From: Chelativorans salis
GTDB lineage: Bacteria; Pseudomonadota; Alphaproteobacteria; Rhizobiales; Rhizobiaceae
DNA: 64,000 nt
Direction of reading: 5' to 3'
Assembly: GCF_025336525.1 (NCBI RefSeq)
Contig: NZ_JAOCZP010000011.1
Coordinates: 87,675 to 151,674 of the forward strand
Below, one piece after another: positions 1 through 8,507 of the stretch. Below the pieces are notes generated by a model that ran no database searches, had not been told where the DNA came from, and worked only from the letters and a program-made list of their open reading frames with translations. Numbering within the stretch: position 1 is the stretch's first letter; every line of letters starts with the position of its first letter. The translations under genes and the position numbers were made by a program.

Positions 1-340
1 CGAAGCCGCTGAGCGTCAGCGCCAGCATGCCCGCGACCGCCATGCCCATCGACCGGATCGTCAGAGAGAAGGCGATGATCGAGAGCGTCACGAAGAACGG
101 GCCGCGGATCGAGAAGCGCTCCAGCTTCTCGCCGTCGAAGTTCAGCGACAGCAAGACGAGCACGGCGCCTGAGATACCGATCATCACCGCGAGGATCCTC
201 GGGAACATCGCCGGACCCATCATCCGGGGTGTGCCGAGCGTCATGCCATGGTTGGCCCAGAACACGAACAGGCAGATCCCGATGAGCACAAGGCCGGCGT
301 AGAACCTTTTCGGCGCGCGAATGCGGATCGCGTCAGTCAT
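1..340 (-). CDS. tctB: TTT small membrane subunit TctB (partial, runs off the left edge)
   Basis: This gene reads leftward off position 1, so only the first 113 codons are present. The product is the small four-helix membrane subunit of a tripartite tricarboxylate transporter, which works with TctA and the periplasmic TctC to import carboxylates with a cation. Visible are a hydrophobic helix after a short basic N-terminus (RFYAGLVLIGICLFVFW), the typical 'GPAMFPRIL' segment and a second hydrophobic stretch (FFVTLSIIAFSLTI). The start ATG at 340 has AAAGGGA about 9 nt upstream. It lies 30 bp downstream of the methyltransferase-like gene ending at 371, so it belongs to the same operon as that gene and the tctC at 1202-2167. 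A tctA is expected just outside the window. Confidence 0.8.
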   Translation of the reverse strand, partial: MTDAIRIRAPKRFYAGLVLIGICLFVFWANHGMTLGTPRMMGPAMFPRILAVMIGISGAVLVLLSLNFDGEKLERFSIRGPFFVTLSIIAFSLTIRSMGMAVAGMLALTLSGF

Positions 341-370
341 GGGTGTCCCTTTCCCGGCCCGAGGGCGCGG

Positions 371-1105
371 TCATGGCTTCCGGCCCCAGAACGCCTCCAG
401 CCCACGCCATTCGAAGTGGTCGGTGTCGGTAAGCATCCAGTCGAACGCCTGCCGCAAGTCCGCGTGACTGTAGTAGGGCCTGCCCTCCAGTGTACGGCCG
501 ATGCCGGCGAAGATCTTGTCGATCAGGTGCTGTATGTGCAGGTCGGCCTTGATCTTCCAGGGCAGTTCCTTGGTCACCATGAAGATCTCGGCCATCACCA
601 GGCGCCGCCCGGGTTTCAGCACGCGCAGCAATCGTTCCCCCGCCTCGGTCCAGTCCTCGGCGTGCTCGATGGCCTGCAGGTTCAGGACCACGTCGAAGGA
701 CTCCTCTGGGAGATGACCGAAGAAATCGTAGGGGAAGGTCCCGATGATGCCGTTCTTGCCCGGCACCCCGCCGATCGACATGTCGCGGGCGTACTGCTGG
801 ATGTCGATGGTCGTGACTTCGCCTCCGGGCCCGACCAGCCTGTTCACATCGTCGATGAAGCCGCAGCTTTCCAGCGCCTCGCCGAACAGCAGCACCTTGT
901 GACCCGGCTCAATCTCGGCGATACGGTAGATTTCGTCCAGCACCGGCCGCGCGATCCGCCACATGTAAGGCAACCCGCCGATCAGGATCGCCCGGCACCA
1001 GCGCGCCTGCTCCTTCGGATCGAAGATGTCGGCGCCGAAACGATCGGCGTCGAAGGACTGCATCAGGTCCCACGGCGAGACTTTCTTTCCGTCGATCTCC
1101 AGCAT
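371..1105 (-). CDS. Class I SAM-dependent methyltransferase-like protein, copy 1
   Basis: Predicted 244-residue cytoplasmic protein with a class I methyltransferase fold. The post-motif-I strand 'EVTTIDI' (96-102), 'FDVVLNLQAIEHAEDW' (138-152) and 'RVLKPGRRLVMAEI' (161-174) are the usual landmarks. The SAM-binding loop is unorthodox: where GxGxG is expected it reads 'VLLFGEALESCGF' (71-83). The start at 1105 was chosen over an upstream in-frame start at 1198 because GGGAG lies 8 nt before it and because homology to the second copy (2256-3008) begins here. The two copies match at about half of aligned positions by eye and end with the same 'FEWRGLE.FWGRKP'. It sits between tctC and tctB, so it probably acts on the imported compound or a derivative. 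The substrate cannot be told from sequence. Confidence 0.75.
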   Translation of the reverse strand: MLEIDGKKVSPWDLMQSFDADRFGADIFDPKEQARWCRAILIGGLPYMWRIARPVLDEIYRIAEIEPGHKVLLFGEALESCGFIDDVNRLVGPGGEVTTIDIQQYARDMSIGGVPGKNGIIGTFPYDFFGHLPEESFDVVLNLQAIEHAEDWTEAGERLLRVLKPGRRLVMAEIFMVTKELPWKIKADLHIQHLIDKIFAGIGRTLEGRPYYSHADLRQAFDWMLTDTDHFEWRGLEAFWGRKP

Positions 1106-1162
1106 GCTTCGTCTCCCGTCGGCGGGGCTGCTGCCGCGGCCCCCCCCGGACTTCAGCCTCGG

Positions 1163-1196
1163 AAAACGCGTCCGGGCGGGCAGCCGGCCCGGACGC
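1163..1196 (-). terminator. Strong hairpin plus T-run directly after tctC
   Basis: A perfect 10-bp inverted repeat (GCGTCCGGGC at 1168-1177, GCCCGGACGC at 1187-1196) has a 9-nt loop. On the minus strand it is followed by GTTTT. It lies 6 bp after the tctC stop and upstream of the next operon gene, so it may be a partial terminator or an mRNA stabiliser that raises tctC expression over the downstream genes. Confidence 0.65.
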
Positions 1197-1201
1197 ATGC
1201 G

Positions 1202-2167
1202 TCACTCGATCTGCGCATCTGTCGCGATGACCCGTTCCCCCCAAGTGTCGACCTCGGACTGCATGAAGTCCAGCGTGTCGGCGGCGTTCATGCCGGCAAG
1301 GTTGCCGTGCCGCATCAGGTTCTCGGCCGCGTTAGCATTTTCGGCGATCGAGTTGATGGCCTCGTTCAGGGTCTCGACGATGTCGTCCGGCGTGCCGGCC
1401 GGGACCCAGAACCCGACCCACGACGAGCCGTAGTGGTTCGGATAGCCGAGTTCTTCCAGCGTCGGGCAGTCGGGCAGCTTGCTATAGCGCTCCGGCGCTG
1501 CCACGGCGAGGCAGTCGAGCTGGCCCGAGGTGACGTTCGATACCGTGTTTCCCGAGGCCGTCGCCGCCAGCGCGTCGACCTGGCCGCCGATCGCGGCCTG
1601 CGTCGCGGGCGCGCCGCCCTGGAACGGGACGTGCACGACGTTCGCGCCGTCGACGCTCTCGAAGAACGAGTACCAGGTGAAGTAAGAGCCCGACCCGACG
1701 CCGGCGCTGCTGTAGGTGCCCTCGGAGGCCATGAACTTCTCGAGGCTCGCGGCACGGCCTGGGTAGACCGAGAGGGTCTCGGGTGCACGCACCGCGATGC
1801 CGACCGGGATCAAGTCCTCCATCAGATTGTAGTCGATGTTCCGGAACATCGTCGCATTGATCGCGAGGGAGGTGGTGCTGACCAGCACCGTGTAGCCGTC
1901 GGGCTCCGCGCTCGCCACCGCGCGGGCGGCGATGTTCGACGCCGCGCCGGCCTGGTTCTCCACGATCACGGTGGCGCCGAGCACCGAGCCGACGTGCTCG
2001 GCCATGATCCGCGCCACAGAATCGGCGAAGCCGCCGGCGGAGAACCCGACCACGAAGGTGATCGTGTCGTTGGGATAGTTCTGCGCCCCGGCAGTCCCGG
2101 TCAACTGCGCCGTCATGGCAAGCGCCAGCGGCCACGCCAGTACCGTGCGTCTGACGATACGTTTCAT
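1202..2167 (-). CDS. tctC: TTT periplasmic solute-binding protein TctC (Bug family), system 1
   Basis: This 321-residue protein binds a carboxylate in the periplasm and hands it to TctAB. It has a Sec signal peptide (basic MKRIVRR, hydrophobic core, 'AGA-QNYP' cleavage region near residue 28) and the family hallmarks 'ITFVVGFSAGGFAD', 'VIVENQAGA' and 'PDGYTVLV'. Length is normal for the family. The start at 2167 has AAGGGAGG 6 nt upstream; a longer reading from 2215 would mask the signal peptide. It lies between the two methyltransferase-like genes with gaps of 88 and 96 bp. Its nearest relative in the window is the tctC at 12593-13558, which shares the 'GFSAGGFAD' segment and the 'SPETL' motif, so the two may recognise related ligands. 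Confidence 0.9.
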   Translation of the reverse strand: MKRIVRRTVLAWPLALAMTAQLTGTAGAQNYPNDTITFVVGFSAGGFADSVARIMAEHVGSVLGATVIVENQAGAASNIAARAVASAEPDGYTVLVSTTSLAINATMFRNIDYNLMEDLIPVGIAVRAPETLSVYPGRAASLEKFMASEGTYSSAGVGSGSYFTWYSFFESVDGANVVHVPFQGGAPATQAAIGGQVDALAATASGNTVSNVTSGQLDCLAVAAPERYSKLPDCPTLEELGYPNHYGSSWVGFWVPAGTPDDIVETLNEAINSIAENANAAENLMRHGNLAGMNAADTLDFMQSEVDTWGERVIATDAQIE

Positions 2168-2255
2168 GTTTTCCTCCCTTGGTTCGCAGGCGTGCCGTCT
2201 CTCCGCGCGGGGCAAATCCGCCTGCCCTACCCCGCTCCATCTCCCTCCCGGGCGC

Positions 2256-3008
2256 TCATCCGGGTTTCCGTCCCCAGAACACCTCGAGCCCGCGCCATTC
2301 GAACTCGTCCATGTCCTCCAGCATGCCCTTGAAGGCGTCTTTCAACTCGCCGGGGCTGTAGTAGGGGAAGTCCTCGAACCGGGTCGCGATCCGCGACATG
2401 ATCTTGGTGATCAGGTGATCCAGATGCAGGTCCTGCTTGATCTTGAAGATCTGCTCGGGCCCGCCGAGGATGATCTCGGCCATTACCAGCCGCCGCCCGG
2501 GTTTCAGAATGCGGACGAACTCCGCCCCGGCCTCGGTCCAGTCGTCGGCATGCTGGATAGCCTGCAGGTTCAGCACCGCGTCATAGCTGTTGTCGGGGAT
2601 ATCCTTGCAGTAGTCGTACTTGAACGTCCCGCGCTGGCCGCCGCGGCCGACCTTGTTGTGGAACATCGCGTCGCGGCATTCTTCCTGGTTGTCGATCGCC
2701 GTCAGCTCGCCCGAGGCGCCGATGCGCCTTTTGATGTCGTCGATGAAGCCGCAGCTTTCGAGCGACTCCCCGATCAGGAAGACCTTGGAGCCCTCTTCGA
2801 GCTCGCAGAGATTGTAGATCATGTCGAGGACCACGTAGGCCTTGCGCCACATATATGGCAGCCCGCCGACGAAGATCGCCGTGGCCCACCGTTTCTGGTT
2901 CTCGAGGTCGAACACGTCCTCGCCGAAGCGCTTGGCGTCGAAGGCCTGCATCAGGTCCCACGGCGTCGTGCCCTCGGGCAGCGGGTTCTTGAGTTCGATT
3001 TTTCCCAT
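2256..3008 (-). CDS. Class I SAM-dependent methyltransferase-like protein, copy 2 (operon leader gene)
   Basis: A 250-residue paralogue of the product of 371-1105. It has the same unusual SAM loop, 'VFLIGESLESCGFIDDI', followed by 'ELTAIDNQ' and the conserved 'LNLQAIQHADDWTEAG' and 'RILKPGRRLVMAEI'. It is the first gene of the minus-strand operon, divergent from the LysR gene at 3162. The start at 3008 is supported by GGGAGGAG about 7 nt upstream and by the start of similarity to copy 1. The middle differs most between the copies ('HNKVGRGGQRGTFKYDYCKD' here), so they may act on different substrates or form a heteromer. No signal peptide is present, so it is cytoplasmic. A different SAM-dependent reaction, or loss of methyl transfer, cannot be excluded given the altered glycine loop. 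Confidence 0.75.
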   Translation of the reverse strand: MGKIELKNPLPEGTTPWDLMQAFDAKRFGEDVFDLENQKRWATAIFVGGLPYMWRKAYVVLDMIYNLCELEEGSKVFLIGESLESCGFIDDIKRRIGASGELTAIDNQEECRDAMFHNKVGRGGQRGTFKYDYCKDIPDNSYDAVLNLQAIQHADDWTEAGAEFVRILKPGRRLVMAEIILGGPEQIFKIKQDLHLDHLITKIMSRIATRFEDFPYYSPGELKDAFKGMLEDMDEFEWRGLEVFWGRKPG

Positions 3009-3161
3009 TCGGGCTCCTCCCAAAATCCGGGATCCGGGAGTTGCACTGACTGTGCGGCAGCGCGAGGACCCCTCCGTCTCCAAAAGGGTACCTCCCCAGC
3101 CGAGTTGACGTCCAAGGCAATCAGAGAATACTGAATATGCCTGAAATGAATGGGGGCGGTC

Positions 3162-4091
3162 ATGGACATGCGCGCACTCCGCTACTTCGTCAGCGTCGCC
3201 GACAACCGCAGTTTCTCGAAGGCGGCGCTGCAGCTCCGGATCGGGCAGCCGGCGCTCAGCCGCAGCGTGAAGCAGCTGGAACAGGATCTCGGCGCCCGCC
3301 TGTTCGACCGCTCCCGGAACGGCATCGAGATGACCCGCTCGGGCCGGCTGCTGCGCCGGCGGGCGAAGGACATCCTCGATCAGTTCAGCCAGATCCAGCA
3401 CGAAGTCCGGTCCCAGGTCGACGTGGTCGCCGGGAACGCCACGGTCGGCGTTCCGGCGGCCGCGGGGCAGCTCCTCGTGCCGGCCCTCCTCGCCTACCTG
3501 GCGGACCGCCACCCGGGCATTCGCATTCGCACCATCGAGGGCATCAGCGCCGAGAACCACGACCGGCTGCTGTCGCAGACCGTCCATGTATGCCTGCTCT
3601 ACGACCCGCTGCCGCACCGCGACCTGCAACTCACCCCCGTCGCTGTGGAGGACATGCACCTCGTCGCGCGGCGCGAGATGCTGTCGCTCCTGGGCGACCC
3701 CTGCGCGCTCAGCGAGCTGGAGAACCTGCCGCTGATCCTGCCGTCCTCGCCCAACAGCCGGCGGCTGCTCGTCGAAAAGGCGTTCAAGGACCAGAACCTC
3801 GTGCTGAACGTCCAGGCCGAGGTCGACAGTTTCGTGGTGACTCGGACGCTCCTGATGGCGGGCAAGGGGTATTCGCTGACCACGCTGTCTTCGATCGCGG
3901 ATTTGCCCGAGGACAGCCCCCTGTCCTACGCGCAGCTCGACCCGGACAAGATCAGTTGGGTCCTGTCGATGGCAATCCGCACCGCCAACCTGCGCAACCC
4001 GGTGCTTCAGGCGGTCTCGGACGCGCTCGTGACCGTGACCCGCAGGCTGATCGAGAGCGGCGCGTGGCAAGGCGCCAGGGTGCCCAGGTGA
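3162..4091 (+). CDS. LysR-family transcriptional regulator
   Basis: This 309-residue regulator has a winged-HTH domain at the N-terminus ('RALRYFVSVADNRSFSKAA', 'IGQPALSRSVKQLE', 'LGARLFDRS') and a type 2 periplasmic-binding-like effector domain from about residue 90. It is transcribed divergently from the methyltransferase/tctC operon across a 153-bp intergenic region and is the obvious candidate activator of that operon, with the imported carboxylate or a metabolite as co-inducer. The start is uncertain: in-frame ATGs lie at 3150, 3162 and 3168. I chose 3162, which follows a G-rich GGGGGCGG and gives the usual family N-terminus. No convincing T-N11-A box could be fixed by eye in 3009-3161. 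Confidence 0.85.
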   Translation: MDMRALRYFVSVADNRSFSKAALQLRIGQPALSRSVKQLEQDLGARLFDRSRNGIEMTRSGRLLRRRAKDILDQFSQIQHEVRSQVDVVAGNATVGVPAAAGQLLVPALLAYLADRHPGIRIRTIEGISAENHDRLLSQTVHVCLLYDPLPHRDLQLTPVAVEDMHLVARREMLSLLGDPCALSELENLPLILPSSPNSRRLLVEKAFKDQNLVLNVQAEVDSFVVTRTLLMAGKGYSLTTLSSIADLPEDSPLSYAQLDPDKISWVLSMAIRTANLRNPVLQAVSDALVTVTRRLIESGAWQGARVPR

Positions 4092-4111
4092 GATATGTCC
4101 GGCGCCCGGCA

Positions 4112-4390
4112 TCATGGAAACTGCAGCTCCTGGACCGCGAGCCGTTCCGCCAGGAACTCCCTGGCGTCGGGTTGCACCGAGCTCAAATCGACGAAGGTCG
4201 CCGATACGTCCGTCGACAGTAAGCCCTCCGGCCCGTGTAGAGGGCCCGGACACTGGAACTGGAGCCGTCGCTAGCGATCGACACGACGATCTCCGCCGCA
4301 TCGGCCGCGAACCGGGTGACCCGGCCCGGGCTCGGCCAGCGTTGGGCTCGGCGTCCCATCCACCGACCTCGAAACTGCCATTGTGCGACC
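4112..4390 (-). pseudogene. Frameshifted remnant of a 3-hydroxyisobutyrate-dehydrogenase-type gene
   Basis: Read on the minus strand in successive frames, this stretch gives 'TRFAADAAEIVVSIASDG', then 'VRALYTG', then after a one-base shift near 4212 'PEGLLSTDVSATFVDLSS' and 'VQPDAREFLAERLAVQEL', ending at a stop at 4112. This is the NAD-binding half of a beta-hydroxyacid dehydrogenase (ADVVVxMLxDG ... GPxGLL ... VDxSSV pattern). The Rossmann GxGxMG start, catalytic lysine domain and C-terminus are missing. It fills the otherwise gene-less 4092-4460 gap between the LysR gene and tctA. It is a dead fragment, perhaps of an enzyme that once served the neighbouring transport operon. Confidence 0.65.
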
Positions 4391-4460
4391 TGCATGCTGG
4401 CAGCACGCGTTGGAGGCATCGAGCACGAGGCCCTCGCCACTCGAAGCTGAGTAAGCAAGC

Positions 4461-5978
4461 TCAAGCATCTTCGGAAGCAGCAGGCAGAGTGCTGGGTTCG
4501 CTGCGACGCAGAGCACGTATTCGCGCATATATCGCCCAGGCAGACGCCAGACCAGCGAGCGTAAGCATGGTGGTGTTGATGGGACCCGAGAACAGCGTGA
4601 GCAGATCGCCCTGAGCCAGCAGAAGCGCCCTGCGGAAGTTTTCCTCAAGCAACGGACCCAGCACAAAGCCCATCAGCAGCGGCGCAGCCTCGAACCGGAT
4701 AAGGCGCAGAACATAGCCGAGCAGGCCGAACCCGAGCAGCAGGACCACATCGAATACAGAATAACTCAGGGAATAGACCCCGATGCATACGAGGCAAATG
4801 ATGGCCGGATAAAGAAGCACATAGGGGATTTTCAGGAGCCGCACCCAAACACCTATGAAGGGGATGTTGAGCAGCAACAGGATGAGATTGCCGATCCAGA
4901 AGCTCGCAACCACCGCCCAGAACATGTCGAAATTCTCGCGCACGAACTGGGGCCCGGGAACAATCCCGTGCATCATCATCGCACCAAGCATGATGGCCAT
5001 GGTCGTTGTACCGGGAATACCCAGCGCAAAGGTTGGAATGAATGCGGTCTGCGCCGCTGCATTGTTGGCGGCTTCAGGCGCCGCAATTCCCTCGACGATA
5101 CCGGTTCCGAAGGCCTCCGGGCGGCGGGAAAACCTTTTTTCGAGGGCATAGGCGAAGAAAGATGCCAAGGCCAGCCCAGCGCCCGGTAGCGGCCCTACGA
5201 TGCTGCCAACGGCTGTGCCGCGCAGTGTCGGAATCGCCGAGCGAGCGATATCGTCGCGCGTTGGGATCAGGGATTGCAACGTAATGCGGTCCTTGATGAT
5301 GGGCGTCGTGTGCGCGGCTATCGACCATATGATCTCGGAAACGCCGAACAGGCCCATCGCCACAATGACGATGCTAATGCCGTCAAACAGTTGGATTCGG
5401 CCCATGGTGAACCGGGCCATGCCCGTCTGGATGTCGGCACCGATACACCCGAGCAATATCCCGACGCCGAGCACGGCCAGCCCTCTGGCCGGGCTTCCCT
5501 GTGAAATGGTCGCCGCCATGATCAGCCCGAGCAGCAGGGCGACGAAATACTCCTTGCTCTGGAACATCATGGCGAACGAGATGAAGGCCGGCGTCGCCAC
5601 GGTCAGAAGAATGATCCCCAGGGACCCGCCAACGAAGGACGCTATGGTGGTGACAAAAAGCGCAACACCCGCCCTGCCCTTTTGCGCCATCGGATAGCCG
5701 TCGAGGCAGGTGACCGCGTTCGATGGCGTGCCCGGCAGGTTGAGCAGGATGGAAGCGGTGGAGCCACCATACTCGGAGCCGTAATAGACTCCGGCCAACA
5801 TGATGATCGCAGTGGTTGGATCGAGATAGAACGTGATCGGCAGGAGCATGGAGATCGCGGCGAGCGAACCAATTCCAGGCAGCACGCCCACGACCATGCC
5901 GAGAAACACGCCGATGAAACAGTAGGCGAGATTTTCGGCCGATAGCGCTACCGAGAATCCCTGGAGCAGTTCGGCCAT
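4461..5978 (-). CDS. tctA: TTT large membrane subunit TctA, system 2
   Basis: A 505-residue integral membrane protein of normal TctA length with about a dozen hydrophobic segments. Family landmarks are 'GVLPGIGSLAAISMLLPITF' near residue 32, 'YYGSEYGGSTASILLNLPGT' near 65, 'GYPMAQKGRAG', and 'ALGIPGTTTMAIMLG' around residue 320. It forms the translocation path of the transporter. The ATG at 5978 overlaps the tctB stop (TGATG), so the two are translationally coupled. The cognate binding protein is not adjacent; the likely partner is tctC at 12593-13558, on the other strand. Downstream lies only the dehydrogenase remnant. Confidence 0.93.
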   Translation of the reverse strand: MAELLQGFSVALSAENLAYCFIGVFLGMVVGVLPGIGSLAAISMLLPITFYLDPTTAIIMLAGVYYGSEYGGSTASILLNLPGTPSNAVTCLDGYPMAQKGRAGVALFVTTIASFVGGSLGIILLTVATPAFISFAMMFQSKEYFVALLLGLIMAATISQGSPARGLAVLGVGILLGCIGADIQTGMARFTMGRIQLFDGISIVIVAMGLFGVSEIIWSIAAHTTPIIKDRITLQSLIPTRDDIARSAIPTLRGTAVGSIVGPLPGAGLALASFFAYALEKRFSRRPEAFGTGIVEGIAAPEAANNAAAQTAFIPTFALGIPGTTTMAIMLGAMMMHGIVPGPQFVRENFDMFWAVVASFWIGNLILLLLNIPFIGVWVRLLKIPYVLLYPAIICLVCIGVYSLSYSVFDVVLLLGFGLLGYVLRLIRFEAAPLLMGFVLGPLLEENFRRALLLAQGDLLTLFSGPINTTMLTLAGLASAWAIYARIRALRRSEPSTLPAASEDA

Positions 5979-6427
5979 CAGAACGGCATCCTAATTGCCG
6001 GGATCGGCAGCCCCAAGCCGACGATGAACACCAGCCACCCCCCGGCAGCAGTGGCAACGGCAACCGCGAGCGCATGCAGCGGGCGGCTTTTGCTCGAACC
6101 GAGCGCTGCTACCAGCACAACCACAAAAAGGGTTGGGACCAACCCGAGTGGGCGGATCATCAGCGCAAAGGCGGCGACCGACGCAACCACGGCGATGACG
6201 GAGCGATGGGAGATCGTGATACGCACCTCTCCCGAACGCAGGAAGCCTTTGACTGCGATACCAAGTCCTACGACTGCGGTGATGATCCCAGTCGCCAATG
6301 GAAACACCCCCGGCCCGGGATTTGCGAGCTGGCCGAGTGGATAGCCGGCTGCCACCGCTGCAAAGGCCGCGCCAATGGCGGCGACGAACAGCCCGCCTGC
6401 GACATCGGCAGGGTTACAGCGGGACAT
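5978..6427 (-). CDS. tctB: TTT small membrane subunit TctB, system 2
   Basis: A 149-residue protein with four hydrophobic helices, including 'GGLFVAAIGAAFAAVAAGYP', 'GVFPLATGIITAVVGLGIAV' and 'SVIAVVASVAAFALMIRPLG', plus the family segment 'NPGPGVFPL'. The ATG at 6427 follows GGGGGAG by 6 nt and is preferred to an in-frame GTG at 6457. The gene lies 36 bp after the ThDP-enzyme gene and overlaps tctA by the TGATG junction, so ThDP enzyme, tctB and tctA form one minus-strand operon. Confidence 0.88.
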   Translation of the reverse strand: MSRCNPADVAGGLFVAAIGAAFAAVAAGYPLGQLANPGPGVFPLATGIITAVVGLGIAVKGFLRSGEVRITISHRSVIAVVASVAAFALMIRPLGLVPTLFVVVLVAALGSSKSRPLHALAVAVATAAGGWLVFIVGLGLPIPAIRMPF

Positions 6428-6463
6428 GATCCGCTCCCCCGGCAGGGCAACGATCACCTGCGC

Positions 6464-8230
6464 TCATTCCCCATAGCCTCCCTTGACCACGACATCGAGC
6501 AATACGCGACCACCGCTCTGGACGACGCGGACGGCCTCCTCCAACGCATCACGTACGGCCTGCTCGCCCTCGAGTGGCCCAAGGGCGGCAAAGCCCTGCG
6601 CCCGCGCGATTGCGGCATTGTCGACAAAGGGCTCGATCCTCTGGCCGATCCATTTGTTCTCGACCGGCCTGTCGCGTTCACGGGCGACGCGCTCCTGATG
6701 GACCTCGTCGTTGAAATAAGACCGGTTGTTGGCAACGATAAACAAGGCCGGCGTATCGGTATAGCTCGCGCTCCAGAGCGCCTGCATGCCGATGGCAAAA
6801 TCACCATCCCCGATGATGCCAACGACAAGCCGGCCACTCCCCTTGAGGGCCAGCGCACTACCGACCGTGTGTCCGGGCCCGCTGCCTACCGTGCCGCCCG
6901 CGTCCTTGCCCAGGAATGCTAGCGGATGCTCAAAAACGCAGGCAATAGTCGGCCAGCCGAAAGGAAGCCGCGCATAGGTAACAGGCTCTCCCTGCAGAGC
7001 GCCGGTTACGACCCAGGCCAAATCCTGAACGGTCAATTCGGACCCGCGTGCCTTCGCCCGCTCACAATCGGCATGGGCCGTCCAATGTTCAGCCTCGATG
7101 AGCCGGCTTGGCATCTTCTCGCCGCCGAGCGCGATGACCAGTTGCCCAACCACCGTGTCCGGGTCGGCGAGCACTGGAATATCCACTGCCGGCAGGGCCT
7201 GGTGGTCCATGTTCCAGCCATTGGCGAGCACCGGCTCCAGCGACACACTCGCAATCCGCGCGTCGAGCGGCTGTTGTGTCTGCGCCGCCCCGGTTCGAGC
7301 CCTCAGGAAACCTGCGAGGTCGTGCCAGTCGAAGCTTACGATCAGATCGGCAGCCGCCACGAGGTCCCGCTCCAAACTTGTGGGCCGTTCTCCCACGGGA
7401 GGCAGCACGTGTTGGATGTGCGTGGTGGGGAATACCGCGGCGGCGTGTGTGCCGCTCAGCACCGTCGCGCCGCACGCCTCGGCCAGCACCACGCGCTTGT
7501 TCCAGGCTTCCAGGCTTCTGCGGCCACGCCCGAAAAGCAGCAGTGGCCTTTTGGCCGCTCGCAAGGCTTCGACGAGTGCGCTGATGCTCGCAGGGCCCGC
7601 TGCCGGTGGCGGCGGCGGAGCAAACCGCTCGACCGGTGGTATGGCGACGGGATGCGACAGCCGGCTCTCCTGTATTCCCGCATCGAGGCACACATAGACG
7701 GGCCCGGAGGGCTCGGTGTTGGCGATCTGGTGCGCGCGCAGCAGTGACTCCACCGTGGCCTCGGTCGAGTTCGGCTGATCGTCCCATTTGACGAAGTTGC
7801 GCACCAGCGCGCCCTGGTCGCGGGCGGTGTGGACCCAGTCGATCCAGGGACGCCGTTTATCTGCGTCGACCGGTCCGGTGGCGCCGATGACCAGCATCGG
7901 CTGACGGTCGCACCAGGTATCGAAAATCCCCATGGCGCCGTTGAGCAGGCCGACATTTGCATGCAAGGCCACCCCCATTGGCTCGTCGGTCGCCCGTGCA
8001 TAGCCCTGCGCGATGAATACGCTCTGAGCTTCGTGCAGCGCCATTACGATTTCGGGGGATGCGTTGCCGAGCAGGTTGACGATGCTGTCCTGCAGCCCCC
8101 TGAAGCTCGATCCCGGCACCATGGCGATGTAACGGTAGCCGAGTTCGCGGATGGTCTGCGCGGCAACGTCGCTGGCCCAGCCGGCCACACTTGCGCTGGC
8201 GGGTTCTGATCTTTCCGTCTTCAGGTTCAA
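6464..8230 (-). CDS. Thiamine-diphosphate-dependent enzyme of the acetolactate synthase / 2-oxoacid decarboxylase family
   Basis: About 588 residues with the three-domain POX/ALS architecture. The N-terminal pyrimidine-binding domain carries the activating glutamate in 'ALHEAQSVFIAQGYAR' (E67). The C-terminal diphosphate-binding domain has the motif 'GDGDFAIGMQALW...VANN' from about residue 474. The central domain is less typical. The likely reaction is non-oxidative decarboxylation of a 2-oxoacid to an aldehyde; carboligation is possible. The aldehyde dehydrogenase at 8508, divergent from this gene, would oxidise such an aldehyde. The start is uncertain: no ATG lies in the N-terminal region. 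I prefer TTG at 8230 (AAGGA about 10 nt upstream) over TTG at 8305, which lacks a ribosome site. Confidence 0.8.
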   Translation of the reverse strand: MNLKTERSEPASASVAGWASDVAAQTIRELGYRYIAMVPGSSFRGLQDSIVNLLGNASPEIVMALHEAQSVFIAQGYARATDEPMGVALHANVGLLNGAMGIFDTWCDRQPMLVIGATGPVDADKRRPWIDWVHTARDQGALVRNFVKWDDQPNSTEATVESLLRAHQIANTEPSGPVYVCLDAGIQESRLSHPVAIPPVERFAPPPPPAAGPASISALVEALRAAKRPLLLFGRGRRSLEAWNKRVVLAEACGATVLSGTHAAAVFPTTHIQHVLPPVGERPTSLERDLVAAADLIVSFDWHDLAGFLRARTGAAQTQQPLDARIASVSLEPVLANGWNMDHQALPAVDIPVLADPDTVVGQLVIALGGEKMPSRLIEAEHWTAHADCERAKARGSELTVQDLAWVVTGALQGEPVTYARLPFGWPTIACVFEHPLAFLGKDAGGTVGSGPGHTVGSALALKGSGRLVVGIIGDGDFAIGMQALWSASYTDTPALFIVANNRSYFNDEVHQERVARERDRPVENKWIGQRIEPFVDNAAIARAQGFAALGPLEGEQAVRDALEEAVRVVQSGGRVLLDVVVKGGYGE

Positions 8231-8507
8231 AGCCTCGTCTTCCTTGCATTGTGCCAAGCGTCGCAAAATCGTCTCAACGATGATGGCGGCAGTGTGCGTG
8301 CGCAAGCCGGCGGAACCTAAAACTAATATCTCGATGGGCAGGATGGATACGGTCGTCGGGCCAAAGTTCGGAAGGCGTGGCCGTAACTTATCAAGTCGAA
8401 CCCGAAATCAATTTGAGCCTTCGGCGGGGCGGGCTTATCCCGTTAGCCTTCACTGGAAGGCCGCGCGTTCCTCCATTGGCGGCGATAAAGGGACTTGTGA
8501 CGCAACG

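Noticed and set aside
248..2332. Plus-strand open frame of 694 codons
   Set aside because: It is antisense to the methyltransferase and tctC genes, which have homology, signal peptides and ribosome sites. The product is a compositionally biased shadow typical of high-GC DNA.
3009..3161. Possible LysR T-N11-A boxes
   Set aside because: Several T-N11-A matches exist by chance and none has a clear dyad. The same holds for 27165-27253.
2256..4406. Minus-strand open frame of 716 codons joining the 3008 gene to upstream sequence
   Set aside because: Only the last 250 codons are conserved; the rest is antisense to the LysR gene. The ribosome site and homology place the start at 3008.
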